The notes under the pieces are model-generated. The model made no database searches. It saw only the letters and a program-made list of their open reading frames with translations, and was not told where the DNA came from. A DNA stretch of 64,000 nt, from NCBI GenBank assembly GCA_021029095.1, contig JAJOHG010000005.1, forward strand, positions 310,001-374,000. Direction: 5' to 3'. The DNA comes from Phellopilus nigrolimitatus (lineage: Eukaryota; Basidiomycota; Agaricomycetes; Hymenochaetales; Hymenochaetaceae). Shown here piece by piece: positions 1 through 11,645 of the stretch. Position numbers and translations under genes: made by a program. Every line of letters starts with the position of its first letter. The stretch's first letter is position 1.

Positions 1-338
1 CGCCGCGCCCGCTGCCCTTCGCCTCGCCGACCTTCCTGCAGTTCGACTCCCTCCCGGACGAGGACGAGGACCTCTCCTTCCCGCCGTACACGCACAGCCG
101 GCGCGTGCCCGCCTCCGAGCGCGCCGCGCAGAATCCGCGCAAGCGTCCCGCGCCGCCGCTCCCGCCGCCATCGTCGTCCGATGCGGACAGCGCGCTGCTG
201 CCGTCCATCTCAAAAAAGCAACGGCGCGCCCGCGCCGAGCCCGCGGTCTTCGTCGACGGCGGCGGCGGCGGCGGCGCACGACACCGCGTCCCGCAGCTCG
301 TGCGTTTCGGGCACAACGGGGCGATGGGGTGGATCTGA
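1..338 (+). CDS. 3' end of an unidentified gene (5' truncated by window edge)
   Basis: A reading frame open from base 3 runs to a TGA at 336-338. It encodes about 111 residues that begin before the window. The sequence has an acidic stretch (LPDEDEDLSF), two basic patches that could be nuclear localisation signals (RKRP and KKQRRAR), and proline- and glycine-rich low-complexity runs, including a poly-Gly tract just before the end. No domain is recognisable, so no function is proposed. The strong GC bias at codon third positions matches the next two genes. An intron in the visible part cannot be excluded. Confidence 0.5.
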   Translation, partial: PRPLPFASPTFLQFDSLPDEDEDLSFPPYTHSRRVPASERAAQNPRKRPAPPLPPPSSSDADSALLPSISKKQRRARAEPAVFVDGGGGGGARHRVPQLVRFGHNGAMGWI

Positions 339-1649
339 CCTGGCTGATACATGATGCACACGCCACGCCCGCGCAAATCACCACCACCACCCACCCACGC
401 ACCACGCACATCGCACATATCCAATCCATCACAATCAACGCCAGTGCGTGTCTCCGCGATACCCGCGCTACACGCGCCGCAAATTCAAGCTTCGGCTCAT
501 GTGTGTGTGTATATTGAAGCGATGCCGTCCGCGCGCGTTCTTTTCTTCTATATGCGAGGGTGGCGCTTCCCGCGCGTGGAAGCGGCCAGGGGCAGGCTTC
601 GCAGCCGGGGCTTGCTCGCACGCGTGTGCGCGGGACAAAGTCAGAAAGGGCCTGCGCATGTGCGCATGACTCGGACGGCGTTCGCGCGAACGCACGCACA
701 CACACACACGATAGGAACGGGGGTGGCTCGCCGCAGCCTGCAGCTGGGAAAGGGAAGGCGCAAGGCGTAGTATGGACTGGGCTGAGCGGAGCATCACGGC
801 GCCTGAGGCAGCTATTCCTATACGCGCAGGCGTTCGGAGAAGAGAAGGGGGCCCACGCATTGTGTTTGGTGCCTTCGAAGCTGCGATCGCGTTCTCGTTC
901 TCACCTGTGCGGCGTTCTCATGACGTGTCAGGCAGCCCGGTGCATCTGGTGCATCTACTACAGTGGGGAACGCAGTCGCTAATTTCATTGTACGAAACAT
1001 CCGCATGTATAGAGACCAGGTCCGCGAGCCGGCTCCACAGCGCTGGGGCTGGGGCTGGGGGAGTGCGGGTTTTGTATGCGTACAATACATACGTGGATAA
1101 TCAACGAGCTGCATCGCATTTTACAGGAGCGTCTGGAAGCTCCCTCGCTCCTCGCCTCGCCCCTCGCCCCTCGCCCCTCAGTTACCTCGTTCCGGATGCA
1201 CGCAGTCGGCGATATGAGGATTGTCGCTATTGTAGGAAGGACGCGTGATACAAATACAGGCCGGCAGCGCAGGAGCTGTGAATGCGCAGAAGGAAGGCAG
1301 AATGCAGAAGGCAGGAAGAAGCCGAGAAGCACGTCTTCAATCGAAAACGGGATCGCCGAAACAGTTTCCAAGACCAAGCCGGTCGCCGGATGTGGGGTGG
1401 CTCCATACATGTACTTGTCCTCTATATGTTTCGTCTCGTTTCGTTTTCGTCAGGATGATTGCGTTCGTTTCCGATAACGTATCCCCCGGCTGCTTCCCAC
1501 ATACTGTAGATATGATTATGTTACGCTGTATATATGCGTCGCGGGAATAAATAACGTTAGGCGCCCACCGAAGACCCGAATTAGACGCCGGCCGAATACC
1601 GTACGTATGTTGCGTCATCGGCCACCGCGCACCTTGAACTGGCCCACCG
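339..1649. other. Long GC-rich intergenic stretch, no gene seen
   Basis: About 1.3 kb with no reading frame resembling a protein. It contains CA/TG dinucleotide runs (for example around 690-710 and 505-515) and direct CTCGCCCCTCGCC-type repeats near 1140-1180. It probably holds the 3' UTR of the upstream gene and the promoter of the small gene at 1650. Confidence 0.5.
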
Positions 1650-2162
1650 ATGTCCCTCGCAAACAAGATCCTCTCCAGCCTCGGGCTCAGCACCCCAGCA
1701 GACCCAGCAGATGCGGCAGCAGACACGGAGGACGGCCCGGACGCCGTCCTCGCGCGCTTCATCAGCGTGCGCATCCTGTCCTTCGCTGACTGCGCCTTCT
1801 GATAATACCGCAGAAATCGCCCGCGTCCAAGTACACGTTCGACAGCGCGCAGCGCGACGCGCCGCAGTCCGAGCTGTGCCGCGCCCCGGAGGGCGCCCGC
1901 CAGCAGCAGCAGAAAGAGTGCATCACCGTGCGTCGCGTCTGACTCTAGAGGAACGCGGCCACTCACGCGCCCGCCCGCACAGATCCAGATGCAGAGCCGC
2001 CGGCTCTTCCAGGCCATGCAGGTACGAGCATACGCGTCCGCTCGCGCCACGCGAGATCCCGTTCTCACCCCTCTGCAGGACCAGGGCTTCTTCTGCGCGC
2101 TCCCTATCGACCCGAAGCAGACGCACATCGAGTGCACGCCCAAGCCGCGGCCGCAGCCCTAG
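1650..2162 (+). CDS. Small unknown protein, 117 aa, four exons
   Basis: Four exons can be read: 1650-1766, 1814-1927, 1983-2021 and 2079-2162. All three introns have GT-AG borders and all lie in phase 0. The protein starts MSLANKILSSLGLS, has an Asp/Ala-rich linker, a Gln run (RQQQQKE), a short MQSRRLFQAMQDQGFF segment and a Pro-rich tail ending at TAG. Without splicing, each frame stops within each intron, which supports the model. I do not recognise the family. The amphipathic N-terminus could be a mitochondrial signal, but that is weak. It converges with the gene at 2839-4641. Confidence 0.55.
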
Positions 2163-2838
2163 CCCCCTCCACGCAGTGCCCGCCTGCGCGTCCGGTGCGC
2201 GTCGCAATAAGGGAGACGTTCGCTGCTGCGCGGCGGCGAGCCCGCTTGGCGGCTCCCCGCGTCCCGCTCTGTGCAGTGTATATGTAATGGGAAGGGAAGA
2301 GAAGGGCCCTGTATTTCTTTCTCTTTTTTAAAAATCGGGCGAAGCGCGGAACGCCTGCGCGCTATATGCATACACATCCAGACGCGTGTTCCAGGACGTA
2401 TAGACGTATAGGACATACGTGCTACGGTACTAGTCGTTCTCCGAGGATGAGTTGGCGCGAACAGAGATCGCAGCACCACTTCCTTGAAAATCGCAGCCGA
2501 ACTAATGCCGCCACTCGACCTTCTCCTTTCTTTGCGCCACCGGGCCCGCTGGGCTGTGCTCCAGGCCGTTATTTTTAAGAAAAGTGAATTGCGAGCAAAG
2601 AGAACTGAAAGAACACAAATACAGAGGAAGCAGGCAACGCAGCATGTACTGTACAGTACTGCGCAGACGCACAGCGCGCAGTCCGTCCAAGCACCTGCGC
2701 GCTCGAGCACAGTCATAAGCACGGAGTCAATGCACATCGGTGCTCCCATACCAAGTCAGTGTCCAAATTAGAGATAGCAGCGCCTCTTGGCACTTCGCAC
2801 CATCTCGCAAAAGACACGACCCCCTGCGCAAGCACGGG
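2163..2838. other. Convergent 3' region, no gene seen
   Basis: This lies between the stop codons of two convergent genes. No credible coding frame was found. Short A/T-rich stretches, such as the one near 2325-2335, may belong to the 3' UTRs. Confidence 0.45.
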
Positions 2839-4641
2839 CTACGCCTCCAGCTGCTGCCGCTGCTGGCCCGCGAGCACCCGGCGCTGCTCCGCAGCGCGGA
2901 GCTCCATCGTCGATATCTCGGCGTCCGCCGTCGCGCGCCGCACCGCCGCGTTCGTCCGCGCGACCTCGGCGTACAGCCCCGGCCGCGCCTGCTCGAAGCG
3001 CGTGATCTGCGCGTGAAAAAAATAAACAAATAAGTAACTCTAAAGAGAAAAGAACAAAAGAACAAAAAACACTGTACCTCCGAAAAGTCAAACGACCCCG
3101 GCCTGGGCTTCCACGCGGGGATCTGCGGCAGGCGCGCGGGCGGCGGCTGCACCGCCGCGGAGCGCGGGCCCGTCGGCGCATTCACGGGCGAGCTGAGCTT
3201 CCGCGAAAATACCCCGACGTCTGCCGACGGCGGCGCGAGCGCCGCGCCGCGCTGCGCGGGCCCGGTCGGGAGCGGCTTGTCGCGGCTGGCGTTGACCGCA
3301 GGCGGCGCGGGCGACGGACGGAGGGAGGGCGCGCGCGGCGGGCCGCTCGCGCCTGCGCCTGCGTTCAAACCGGCGTTTGACGCGCCGGCATTGGGGCTCG
3401 AGACGGCGCTGGCGTGGGGCGCGTGGCGGCGCGGGGGGCTCCACTGGCACCTGCTGAGGTTCGGGCCCGCCGGGGGCGTCCGCTCGCTCCGGCCTTCCAC
3501 GCCCCTGTCGGCGGTGGGCGTGCCCGGCGGGGGAGACGCGCGCGCGTGCTCCGCGCTCCGCGCCGGCTGCTTCTCCTCACGCCGCCGCGCCGCCGGGGAC
3601 ATGCTCCGCCCCTGCTGCTCCCTGCCCCGCGCCGGGCTCGGGCTCGGACTAGGGCTCGGGCTCGACGTGCGCCGCCGCCTGCCCTCCCTGCGCCCTGCGT
3701 CGGACGGCGTCCGCGAGCGCCAGCGCTTCCGCGCGCCGGGGGCGGCGCGCTCGACCGCACCGCGCCGCGAGTCGCCGCTCGAGTCGCGCCGGCGCGCGTC
3801 GGGCCCGCGGTCGTCGTCCCTGCTCCGGCTGGGGCTCCGCTGGCCATGGCTGCGGGGCCGCGGCGAGCTGGCTCGGAGAGGGAGAGGGCGCGGAGAGGGC
3901 GGCGAGGCTCCGCGTCTCAGATAGGGCGGGGGTGAACGCGGACGGAGGTGTGGAGGGGGGCTCCGGTGACGGTAGTCTACGTCTAAGTGGTCCATTAGAA
4001 CGGGATTTTCTTTTTCAAAAGAACGGCAAATTGACGGGGCACACACCTGGCCGCCTGGCATGTGTAGAGCCGTAATACGTCTCCCCGCCTCCGTACCGTC
4101 CCTCTCTGTCCCGCGTCCTCTCGTCCCGCTCCCACACCCTCGGCTCCCTCGCCCTGTCATACACGCCCCGCGGCTCCCTGTCCCGCTCGCGGAACCGCTC
4201 CCGCTCCCTTTCCCTCTCCCTCTCCCCGTCCCGCGCCCGCTCGTCGGCCCACCCCCGCTCCGTGAAGCCCCCGCTACGGTAGTGCCGCTCCTCGCGCACC
4301 CTCTCCCGCGGGCCATCGCGGCCGTCCCGCGCCCACTCCCGCGCGTCCCGCGACTCCCGCACCCACTCCCTGCCGTCGCGCTCGCGCGCGTACGCCGGCG
4401 GGTACACGGCCGGCGGGGGCATGTACACGTCGTCGCGGCGTGGGGGCGCGGGGGCCCACACGTCGTCGTGCGGTGGGCGCTCGCGCTCGCGCACGTTGTC
4501 TCTGTCGCGGTCTCTGTCACGCGGCTCGCGCTCACGCGGGTGCGCCATGGGCCGTGCGGGGCTGCGGTCGCGGTCTCGGGAGGAGCTGCGTTCTGGCCAG
4601 ACTGCCGGCGCCGCGCGCGGCCTCGGGGGGAGGTGATCCAT
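2839..4641 (-). CDS. Arg/Asp/Glu- and Ser/Pro-rich low-complexity nuclear-type protein
   Basis: Three exons (4047-4641, 3078-3982, 2839-3006) join in frame across two GT-AG introns to give 555 residues. The N-terminal third is dense in RD, RE and RER repeats (for example ERERERERFRERDREP). The middle is Ser/Pro/Arg-rich with RS and SPSPSPSP runs. The final 70 residues are the only ordered-looking part: a Pro-rich PAWKPRPGSFDFSE motif followed by a predicted helix rich in Glu, Gln, Arg and Ala. Such composition is typical of splicing or chromatin-associated proteins, but no RRM or other named domain is visible. The ATG is preceded by an in-frame TAG. Codon use is extremely GC-rich compared with the rest of the window. 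Confidence 0.65.
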
Positions 4642-5236
4642 GCGCTAGAATCTGATCGTCCGAATTGAGAGAAGGTTCCGCCAGATCACAGGTCTCAGAC
4701 AGTGGAATAGAGCACGCAAAAGTTCGAGGTAGGTTGATTTAAAAGTTGTGCAGAAATCAATTCAGAAGAGTCAGAGTCAGAGGCGAGGCGTCTTCTGCAT
4801 CCGCTCTTTTGAACTGAAATTTTTGATGTGGTCATACACGTGACCTCTGCCACATTCCAAATCTCAGCGCTCATCTCAAGCTTACCTTCAACGTCGCCTT
4901 TGGTACATTTTCTGCTCTCAAGATTATACCGATGAAATTTTTCTCTTCAATATATTTATAGGGGCAGAACACCCCTGGCTGAACATGGGTATAAAATTTC
5001 AGGCAGAGAGATCGAGAATTAAGAAAGAAGAAGCGGGGTGTCTAAAGGACTAGTGGTGTAAAAAGGAGGCGTACACAGTATACTCTACCTAATATCCGTC
5101 CCGTGGGCGTAGGCGTCGCGCGATGTTTCTTTCGAGTCGCATCGTCAGAGGTCTGTTCAAATTGTCGCTTGCTTCGCGTTTTGGTAGCTACATATTTACG
5201 AAATGTCAAGGATGCAAAAACAGATGCCTTGGATGT
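4642..5236. other. Promoter side of the Arg-rich gene and 3' side of the racemase gene
   Basis: About 600 bp without a credible gene. Base composition changes sharply here, from very GC-rich on the left to about half GC on the right. An A/T-rich stretch (TATATTTATA-like, near 4950) lies about 300 bp upstream of the leftward gene. Confidence 0.4.
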
Positions 5237-6021
5237 TCACGATCGTCCAATTCTCGCCAGACCAGCCAGGATCTCAACACCAGCTTTTGCTCCGTCAACA
5301 ACCTGCACTTCTCCCAAACCAGCTTCTCTAACGCCCTCTTTCACCAATTCTTCCATTCCCGCCATTCCAGCACACCCGAGAATCAGGACATCTGCGCCAT
5401 TTCCTGCCGCCTTCGCTGATGTGCTCTTCATCAGCGCTTCGATCCTGCTTCGATCGCCCTCGCGCAGCTCGACGACACCGAGGCCGCTGGTGACGACTCC
5501 CGCGAAGCGCTCGGAGTTGGCACTCATGAATGCACGCACACCGGCTATGAGCGTGTTCTTCATGCCCGTCCCAGTTGAAACGACCCCGAAGCGACGCCCG
5601 ACGAGCATGGCGTGCACGACACCTGCCTCAAAGATCCCGATAGCGGGCTTAGACGATTTGATCGACGCGAGATGTTCCCGCAGCATGTGGACCAGCGGGT
5701 GATCGGAGACTAGCGCAGTGATTGTGCAGCTGGTCAGCGCAGGCAACTATTACATCAATATACATGTGTGCACTCACAACAGGATACCAGGAAGCCGTCA
5801 TATTCATCGATGGCTTTTGTATCTACTAACGACTCATAGCACGCGGTGGCAGTCTGGTTTGCTGTGATAATATTACTGATCGCTGCTGGCGCATGCGAAG
5901 GTGCAGTGAAGTAAGCGAGCTGTGCGCCGGGAGGAGTGCATGGGTCGAGCGACTCCTGTAGCCCGTCTGTGATACTCTTCGACGAGTTTGGGTTGATGAC
6001 AAGTAGGCGGACGACGGTCAT
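5237..6021 (-). CDS. DCG1: Asp/Glu/hydantoin racemase family protein (Dcg1/HyuE-like)
   Basis: Two exons (5778-6021 and 5237-5709) join over a 68-nt intron to give 238 residues. The start is the family-typical MTVVRLLVINPNSS. The join restores the family motif FLVSCFSDHPLV, with catalytic Cys81. The second catalytic cysteine lies in ILGCAGM at Cys194. This two-cysteine cofactor-free fold is shared by hydantoin racemase, allantoin racemase and yeast Dcg1 of the DAL cluster. Its place at the left edge of a gene set for hydantoinase, carbamoylase, D-amino-acid oxidase and NCS1 permease suggests it interconverts D- and L-5-substituted hydantoins, so the D-specific steps can use both. That role is inferred; allantoin racemisation is the main alternative. 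Confidence 0.88.
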
Positions 6022-6860
6022 CTTCTCGATATTTTGATCTGCTTCAGTTGTTTATTAAAACGCAGACGATGATAACGGTGATCAGGCCTTTCGCCGTCGG
6101 CCGTTAGGGTTCCTTTGCCTTTCCGCCACAGTGCAAGCATCAGTGAAAACAACCGAAAACAGCCCGTGTATCCGAAGCTCTTACGAGAGTCCACCCGCTT
6201 GAGCGATGTAGTGTGCGTTGGCGAACGCACATTTCATACCTAAACCTTCCTTACCCATATGGTCGACGGGGTTCAATGCTGTTCGCACTGGATCCTAGGT
6301 TCTTCTGGGCTCATGAAGATGCGTCGGACGTTGATGGTTTTATCGAAAAGCAGCGTCGGGCGTTATATGAAAGCCGGAAACATCGACCTTCAAAGTCACT
6401 TTGTTAAACACCGAAACCAATATGCTCGCAGAATCTGGATAGATGATATCTTCCAAAGGTTTGTGCAACACACTCGAGTAATGAAGAACTTGCAAGTGGT
6501 CTAATTTCATATTGGATGATTGTGGAAAATCTGCTGTCGACACGAACCGGAGATCAGAATTTATCTACTCCGAACTTCCTCGCTTGGCCCTTGCGAAAGT
6601 ACGTTGTCCCGAGGTCCATTTAAAGGCAATTTCCAAGTTTATAAAAGCACCATGTGCATTCAACACACGTATCCCAGGAGAAAAGCAATGCGGTCCCGTT
6701 CAATCAAAGTCTTTTGTTCATTTTTTTTCCTTCTCTACTCGATTCCCCACCTCAGCCTCGTCGCCCAGGTTTAGGCCGGTATGATTTCTCTCAGTCCCTC
6801 GCCCGATCCTCCGCTTACTTTGTTCCCCAGGCTATCGCTCAGCACGTGTAATCTCGCAAA
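6022..6860. promoter_or_regulatory. Divergent intergenic region between racemase and unknown gene
   Basis: About 840 bp between two divergently transcribed genes. It contains a GATGATAAC motif near 6070, compatible with a GATA-factor site, and several CGG/CCG triplets at 6070-6110 close to the racemase start. Short reading frames of 60-90 codons are present but resemble no protein. Confidence 0.4.
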
Positions 6861-8126
6861 ATGTCAGACTTCAGCTGGCAACGGCGAGCACGAAGTACCC
6901 TTGACGACGAACTGAATGAGATCCATAACCAGGTGGAAGCCATGTTGTCCGAGTCGTCCATCAGCTCTAGCGCGACTGCTGACAATCTCCCGGGGGCGGG
7001 GCGCACGCTCGGAAAGCTCTTCATGTTTCTCGGGCGACGCCTGGAGGCAGCAGCGAGCCGGTTCATGGAGAAGCATGGGTACGGGCCGGAAGCGGCCAGG
7101 AAGCGCTTAAGAATGCTATGTTATAAACGCTACTACACCACACGCGCACAACGAATACCTATCCAAGGAACTGTAGAGTATAGAAAGAGCCGGAATGATG
7201 TGAAAAAGCTTTTGAAATATGTTAGGTGTGCGAGTATCTCATTTTCTTTTCATAAGCTTATAAGTGCTAATCTTGTTTTGTTTTTGTACAGGAGTCAATA
7301 TGCATCGAACCAAGAGCTCGCACTCAAAGCAATCCTGGACCTCGCAGTTTACGACGATATTCGAAAGATGCTTCTAGAGCTCGATGCAGCCAAGATGGTT
7401 GGTTTTGTGTTGCATCAAGCAGAATTGGGAGACTGCGATCAGCTACTTTCCTCAAGTCGCAAGGCGCTGATATCCCTCGTCGACACCAATATGTCGGGGA
7501 AAGAACTCCTGGGGTTACATCACATGGCTTTCCCGGGATCCGAGCTCCAAGTTTTGAGGACGCGCCTTACTTGTGTACTCCAAAATCTTGAAGCCAGAAT
7601 ACAAAGGCAAGTTTGCAGTCATTTTATAAAATCCCTTACTGGTCCTGATGTACGTCAAAGATCTGAGGATGTCTCTTTCCTTGCCGTCCGCTATATTGCA
7701 GAATATGTTATGAGATCAAGGGTGTGCTTTGGTACACGGTCCTTGCTGACAAGATTTTACAAAATACCCTTCTACTTGCTCGAGCACACACCACATGCTG
7801 TAGAATGGCCTGTGTACGCAGAAATGTTATGGTCTTCTCGTTGGACCCTACGTGTTGAATTAGGGGTAAAAGAATTGCATCGAGAACTGATGTGCCTATC
7901 TCGTTATTCAGTGTGCACGGACCATCCTACTTACTTTATTGCTAGGGAACGCTCACTGAGGCACATCCCTTACGATTACAAGGAGCGTTTTATACAGTGT
8001 CTCGCTAGGGTGAATTGTACAGGTGGATCAGAAAAATCTTCGGCCCCCCTAAAAAAGGAAGATGGTTCCAGCCTGCGTAGCAACCGATGCCGCGTCGTTC
8101 GAGTTATCACTCACCATTACCTATAA
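6861..8126 (+). CDS. Unknown protein inside the hydantoin-type cluster
   Basis: A continuous frame of 421 codons starts MSDFSWQRRARSTLDDELN. Bases 7226-7291 look like a 66-nt intron (GTGTGCG...TTGTACAG). The intron is a multiple of three without a stop, so splicing gives 399 residues and retention gives 421. The N-terminal 120 residues are basic (GRRLEAAASRFMEKHGYG, KRLRMLCYKRYY). The middle is helical and Leu/Ala-rich (ELALKAILDLAVYDDIRKML), compatible with an armadillo-like solenoid. The C-terminal half is Arg/Cys/Tyr-rich. No signal peptide, membrane segment or catalytic motif is apparent. I do not recognise it. It lies between the racemase and permease genes and may or may not belong to the pathway. 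Confidence 0.6.
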   Translation: MSDFSWQRRARSTLDDELNEIHNQVEAMLSESSISSSATADNLPGAGRTLGKLFMFLGRRLEAAASRFMEKHGYGPEAARKRLRMLCYKRYYTTRAQRIPIQGTVEYRKSRNDVKKLLKYVRCASISFSFHKLISANLVLFLYRSQYASNQELALKAILDLAVYDDIRKMLLELDAAKMVGFVLHQAELGDCDQLLSSSRKALISLVDTNMSGKELLGLHHMAFPGSELQVLRTRLTCVLQNLEARIQRQVCSHFIKSLTGPDVRQRSEDVSFLAVRYIAEYVMRSRVCFGTRSLLTRFYKIPFYLLEHTPHAVEWPVYAEMLWSSRWTLRVELGVKELHRELMCLSRYSVCTDHPTYFIARERSLRHIPYDYKERFIQCLARVNCTGGSEKSSAPLKKEDGSSLRSNRCRVVRVITHHYL

Positions 8127-9560
8127 TATGCTGCCAGCTTAACTCATACAAAAACTTATTAGCAAGTACATATTGTATGCTTATATGTACTGTAATATGC
8201 ATCTAGAGCATTGGATTATAAACAATCAAACATTACTTGGCCCCGTTTTTGTCTGAACAAGGTCCTTTTTTAGGGAGGGCGAAGACCTTTCTGACAGCCT
8301 GTCGCGTGCCAGCTTTCGTGCTGACCTCTCGACAAACTGAGCGTCTAGCTTTTATTCTGAGTTGCCGGAGAGGTTCCCGGTTACTTAACTACCTGCCGAT
8401 CATGTCGATCATTGTCGATCATTGTCAATGTTTGATTTAGGAAGCACATCCGCCTACAATACTTAGTCTGGGACCAGGGGTTTTTCGCCATTACCCCGCC
8501 GTGAAAAGTCGTCTTTAGAAACTCCTGTCTGGTGTCCAGAAGAGATGACAAAGAATGTAAAGTAAGAGTGACCTATGACATGATCAGACAGTGCACTGAC
8601 GGACGAGTTCTTTGAGTTTTTCTTGTTTGCCACTGTCGCGTCTACTCTGTCATGTATGCTTTCAGTCTTCATTTCTGTCGAATCTACACTGAGCCTGCTC
8701 TCTTTTCTGCATTACCTTTGAGTTTCTTGGATTTTCTACAAAATGCAGCCTATATTCTAATTTTATGGTATTATACACACTCTCTTCTCACAACGCGCAT
8801 TTCTACCGTAGTATTCTTGCTTCTTATCATTGAGACCAGTAGACTCTCACAGCTCGAAGTTCCGTTTAGCGAGTCATCCGGCCTTCAGCCTCCTTCCCTT
8901 CCTCTCTGTTATGGTCTTCAGACAGAGTCCAGACGATACATTTGAGAACATACGACTTTGCGATTGAGACGTACGTGTGTACACTAGCAGGTAGCAAACT
9001 CCAAGCTGACCTTGATCAAGCCAAAAGAGTCAAGATTATCTGGTTTAAAGTGAATATATCGTACTTACCATGTTCGTCTCGATCATGCATACTACCTGTT
9101 CCAGAACATCTGAAGATTCCAAGACACCCTCTGGGACTGTTTTGCTTGTCCTTCCTGAGTCAGTTTATGTCTTATATCGCTGTTCAGCTTACCTTGAAGC
9201 CTTTTTTCGTGCCTGCTGGACTCCACTAAACTCCAGTAAGTACTTCTGGACTTCAGAAAGGAGTATATAAAATGAATGATCATCGACATAACGATTATCG
9301 TTAGTGAATGCAATGTGGCAGACTAGAGTATCAAATGCGTCAAACTCATGTACCGGAACAAGGCAAATCAAATGTACAGTCAACATACAAAGATAGTAGA
9401 AACTCTTCTATAACAGAAACATGATCGAGGCAAAGATATCCAAGGAAGACATATCCTATATGTAAGACTAGGAGTAACATGCATAACAAAGCAGAGCAAA
9501 ACAATAAGGGAGAAAAAAAAAAAAAAAAAAAAAACTATACTGATGGCCATAACACTTTGC
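8127..9560. other. AT-rich convergent gap with an A22 homopolymer
   Basis: About 1.4 kb between two convergent genes. It is A/T-rich compared with its flanks. It includes a GATCATTGTC direct repeat near 8400-8430 and an uninterrupted run of 22 A at 9513-9534. A hydrophobic 97-codon frame at 8652-8945 has no recognisable similarity. Nothing else is supported. Confidence 0.45.
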
Positions 9561-11645
9561 TTAGGATGGCCGGACATCGACCTGATACCCGCATTTCTCG
9601 TGCATTGACTTCTCGCCATCGCTCTCTCCGTCAGATGACGGTGTTCCCACATGGTCATAGTGCGGTGGAAACACCTTGCTCGCAATGATGTATGTCACGA
9701 AGGAGACAGCGAAGCTGACGGGCCACACGAGACTGTACGGGTACGATGTGCCGATAGGGATGTTCCTGTGCCCACCGACGGCACGGATAAAGCCAGGCAA
9801 ATTGGGCACGATGCCGAAAATAAACGCGACGATCGCGCGCCAGTTCCAGCCGGCGGTGTACCAGTACTCGGTGTTGCCGGCGCCTTTGCGGTATAATCCT
9901 GGGACGTCGAGGTGACGACGCGCGACAACCCAGTAGTGCCCAATGAGGATGCCGCATACAGGGCCAAGGAAGATGCTATAGCCGCTGAGGAAATTCGTGA
10001 ACGTCGTTGCCGAGTTCTGGATCTTCCAGGGCACGGTCACAAGGCCAAAGATTGCGCAAATATACTGGCCGCGACGAACGTTGATATAACCTGGGAAGAC
10101 GATCATGAGGTCATTAGCGACGGCGGTAGAATTGGAGGCAACGTTGGTTGCAATGGCAGCAAGAGCCCAGCAGAACGCGCTGAAAAACTGCGCTGCGCGG
10201 CTATCGAAGAGCTGGCTCACTTGCAGCGGAGACCAAGTACTGACCTGTAGCACGTAGCGAAGAAAAGATGTCTTTAGAACCTGTCTTTCCTGAGAATATC
10301 AGAGATAAATTACCCCGTAGATGACTTGTGCTGCAGATGTGACAACAACTCCGAGAATGGAACATAGGGTAACGAGAATGGACAAAGAGAATATGTTTGT
10401 CCAAACGACAGTGCGCGGACTCTTTGCATACCGTGTGAAATCAGGGATATTGAGTGCTAGAGTAGCCTTCCCGGCAATCGCGGCAGACATCGCGGAGAAG
10501 AACACGACAGCTGTCGAACGACCGTCGGTGATTTCTGTGCCCTTCTGGAAGATGGGACCGAACCCGTGCGCTCTTCCAACAGCCCAGCCTATCGAAGGGT
10601 TGGATCGTGCGTTAAACGAACGGCAGAAGGACAGCGTACCAAACAACGTGAAACCAAAAATAGGCATGATTATCACTTTGACGAGGAAAAGGTACCGCAG
10701 CTTCGACATGTGAATCCAAAGAAGCGGAAGCTGGATGATGTAGAAGAGCTATACGGGCTTAATATTAGCACCAGCCCAAGGAGAAAATCCTTATGGGTAC
10801 GCACGAAGAAACACAGTAGCATCGACGACGTAACACTTGCCTAGAGATAGTGATGAAGACAACTTCTTTGGGTAACAGTAGAACGAGGCTCACCGATTCA
10901 GGCAAGTGGTTAGAGAACTTCTTGAATGAAGGCCAAATAGCCTGGAGCATGACCTGCAAGCATTGGCCTCCCTGATAGGTCTGCGTCCCGAACCAAAAGA
11001 TAGCGGCTATGACGCGGCAGAAGAGGGCGACGTAAACGCCCCTAATGCCAAAGCTTGCTCGAGAGAAAATCGGAAACTGCGGAAGAATGAACGAGCGCGG
11101 ATAGACGAGGTGGCGGGAAACATACATTGATGCCATAGTGAGCTCCGACCCAACCGTTAAGTGCGTTAGGAATCGATATGATGAAGTGACCAAGGAAAAC
11201 GGCGGCACTGACGAATGCGCAAGAGCTGTCAGAAGTCGGACGTAGATAGAGGAAGGGAAAGACCTTACATAGTCGTACCGGGCGCCAATCCGACAGAGAC
11301 TGCAGAAGACGCAACCTGATATTGAGACACACCAAAGGCTTCAGCAACCCAATAGCCTGAGTACGAACGAACGAGTTAGAGCAGCATATAAAACAAGGCA
11401 GAACAGCTAACTTGCCAGTGAGATGGAACCAGTGCCAACGCCTCAGCTCGCTGCCTGGTTGATGCAGAGGAGGAACCGGAATCAAATCAGGCTCGCACTG
11501 CGAAAACAAGCAAGTTTGATTTGAAAATTTGAAGGGAGAAAAGAAAGACGGGACAGACCTCAATGGCCTGACCGCTGCCTTCAGAGTCAGCATTGAAGGT
11601 GACGCTCTCCTTCTGGATACGAAAGCGCTGGACGAGGGAAGTCAT
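9561..11645 (-). CDS. NCS1-family permease (uracil/allantoin/hydantoin type)
   Basis: Eight exons (11559-11645, 11416-11497, 11269-11356, 11126-11207, 10894-11076, 10805-10840, 10314-10748, 9561-10244) stay in frame and give 558 residues. Family landmarks appear in order: an N-terminal WHWFHLTGYWVAEAFG-type TM1 region, GAHYGINFPIFSRASFGIRG, IWPSF, IHMSKLRYLF, NIPDFTRYA, VSNSTAVANDL-like TM8 segment, FPGYINVRRGQYICA and the LGPVCGILIGHYWVVARR stretch near the C-terminus. NCS1 carriers move nucleobases, allantoin and, in Mhp1, 5-substituted hydantoins with Na+ or H+. The gene is divergent from the hydantoinase gene across a shared 728-bp promoter, so it is probably the substrate importer. Intron 2 begins with GC (ACTG/GCAAGT) instead of GT. 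The exact substrate cannot be read from sequence. Confidence 0.9.

Noticed and set aside
6213..6784. Overlapping short frames between racemase and unknown gene
   Set aside because: They overlap on both strands, lack any recognisable domain and fall in a divergent promoter region.
8652..8945. Hydrophobic 97-codon frame as a small membrane protein
   Set aside because: T-rich DNA produces hydrophobic translations by chance. No conserved motif, intron or flanking signal supports it.
9513..9534. A22 run as a retroposon poly-A tail
   Set aside because: No target-site duplication or upstream element body is visible. It reads as a simple homopolymer just downstream of the permease gene.
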